A stretch of DNA of 5,275 nt from Alphaproteobacteria bacterium (lineage in GTDB: Bacteria; Pseudomonadota; Alphaproteobacteria; Caulobacterales; Caulobacteraceae), in contig JAHINZ010000340.1 in NCBI GenBank assembly GCA_018895795.1, positions 1-5,275 on the forward strand, in the 5' to 3' direction. A program made the position numbers and the translations under genes. The notes beneath the pieces were generated by a model. That model saw only the letters and a list, made by a program, of their open reading frames with translations. It was not told the DNA's origin and did not search any database. How positions within the stretch are numbered: position 1 is the stretch's first letter; each line of letters opens with the position of its first letter. Below, piece after piece: positions 4,595-5,275 of the stretch.

Positions 4595-5275
4595 TGGCGC
4601 TGAACAGCATCAACACGAACGCGGGCGCGATGATCGCGCTGCAAAACCTCAACTCGACCAACTCCGAACTGCAAATGGTCCAGCAGCGCATCAACACCGG
4701 TAAGCGGGTGGCGAGCGCCAAGGACAATGGCGCGATCTGGGCGACCGCGAAGAATCAATCTTCGACCGCCTCCTCGCTGAACTCGGTGAAGGATTCGCTG
4801 CAACGCGGCCAATCGACCATCGACGTGGCCCTGGCCGCCGGCGATACGATCACCGACCTGCTGGGCAAGATGAAGGAAAAGGCCCTGGCCGCTTCCGACA
4901 CCTCGCTCAACACCGCCAGCTTCAACGCCCTGGTGTCCGACTTTAACTCGCTTCGCGATCAGGTGACCAAGGCCGCCACGAACGCCAAGTTCAACGGCGT
5001 CAGCATCGCTGACGGTACGACCACCTCCTTGACCTTCCTGGCCAACTCTGACGGGTCGGGCTTCACCGTCGCCGCCAAGACCCTGAGCCTGGCTGGTATC
5101 GGTCTTTCGGCGACATCGAGCTTCACCGACGCGGCCACGGCCAAGACGATGATCGCCACGGTCTCGGCGGCCCTGCAGACGGCCACCAACAAGCTGGCCT
5201 CGCTGGGCACCAGCTCGACCGGGCTCGACACCCACCTGACCTTCATCGGCAAGCTGCAAGACAGCCTCGACGCCG
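4594..5275 (+). CDS. fljK: Flagellin 2 (fljK-like), 3' end cut by window
   Basis: The first 227 codons are visible; the C-terminal D0 helix lies beyond the right edge. The start MALNSINTNAGAMIALQNLN is typical of the major Caulobacter flagellins, with RINTGKRVASAKDN at 32-45 and the D1 helix SLQRGQSTIDVALAAGDTIT. By hand count it differs from flagellin 1 at about 29 of roughly 225 aligned residues (about 87% identity). Differences lie in residues 27-31 and 50-56, and in Ser/Thr exchanges of the central region. It begins at ATG 4594 behind AAAAGGA (4578-4584). Role: filament subunit, with export aided by FlaF, level set by FlbT, and Ser/Thr glycosylation likely by the FlmG-like enzyme encoded in this window. 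The choice of fljK over fljL is by resemblance from memory and by position. Confidence 0.9.
   Translation, partial: MALNSINTNAGAMIALQNLNSTNSELQMVQQRINTGKRVASAKDNGAIWATAKNQSSTASSLNSVKDSLQRGQSTIDVALAAGDTITDLLGKMKEKALAASDTSLNTASFNALVSDFNSLRDQVTKAATNAKFNGVSIADGTTTSLTFLANSDGSGFTVAAKTLSLAGIGLSATSSFTDAATAKTMIATVSAALQTATNKLASLGTSSTGLDTHLTFIGKLQDSLDA
4865..4907 (+). repeat. 43-base identical block shared by the two flagellin genes (copy 2)
   Basis: Second copy of the block at 3777-3819, in the same direction and reading frame, 1088 bases downstream. It could be a site of recombination that deletes or fuses one flagellin gene. Confidence 0.8.

Noticed and set aside
4291..5259. Minus-strand open frames opposite the flagellins (up to 322 codons)
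   Set aside because: They run through terminator hairpins, promoter and flagellin codons, have low-complexity G/R/Q-rich translations, and mirror the clear flagellin frame.
1..5275. Insertion sequences, CRISPR arrays, tRNA or rRNA genes, attachment sites
   Set aside because: No transposase motif, regularly spaced repeat array, or tRNA-like cloverleaf with a CCA-type end was seen; the window is accounted for by flagellar genes and their control regions.

Overview
The window is a flagellin gene cluster from an alphaproteobacterium of the Caulobacter type (Caulobacter or a close relative). Three things point there: GC-rich DNA, the protein set FlbT + FlaF + tandem ~270-residue flagellins + a TPR-glycosyltransferase resembling FlmG (once called FlbA), and promoters built in the Caulobacter late-flagellar style (sigma-54 box, IHF site, FlbD-type 'ftr' dyads). 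All calls come from reading the sequence; no database was searched.

Layout. On the minus strand, a TPR-glycosyltransferase gene (flmG-like, 2341 to 539) is followed after one base by a sugar cytidylyltransferase gene (flmC/pseF-like, start at 537) whose 3' part runs off the left edge. A 185-base divergent control region (2342-2526) holds a near-consensus CtrA box with a GANTC methylation site in its spacer. On the plus strand come flbT (2527-2952) and flaF (2912-3274), overlapping by 41 bases, and then a strong hairpin terminator. A first flagellin gene follows (3509-4327, fljJ-like by position), then a structured 266-base spacer, then a second flagellin (from 4594, fljK-like) cut by the right edge.

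How the genes fit together. The minus-strand pair would activate a nonulosonic acid (pseudaminic-acid type) sugar and transfer it to flagellin. FlbT and FlaF are the post-transcriptional regulator and the secretion/assembly partner of flagellin. The two filament genes are the substrates of both systems.

The most informative signals are in the noncoding DNA. Both flagellin genes carry the same upstream architecture: a pair of 13-base dyads (GGCRRNNNYTGCM), then an IHF-like site, then a TGGCCCG-N4-TTGC sigma-54 promoter, with the IHF-to-promoter distance identical in both. The promoter-proximal dyads sit inside the terminator hairpins of the preceding genes. Both predicted 5' leaders begin with the same two-hairpin plan, a candidate target for FlbT. 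The second leader also has a possible 11-codon upstream ORF ending in a TAATG overlap with the flagellin start.

I see no mobile element, CRISPR array, RNA gene or clearly undescribed system. The novelty, if any, lies in the regulatory and hairpin architecture.
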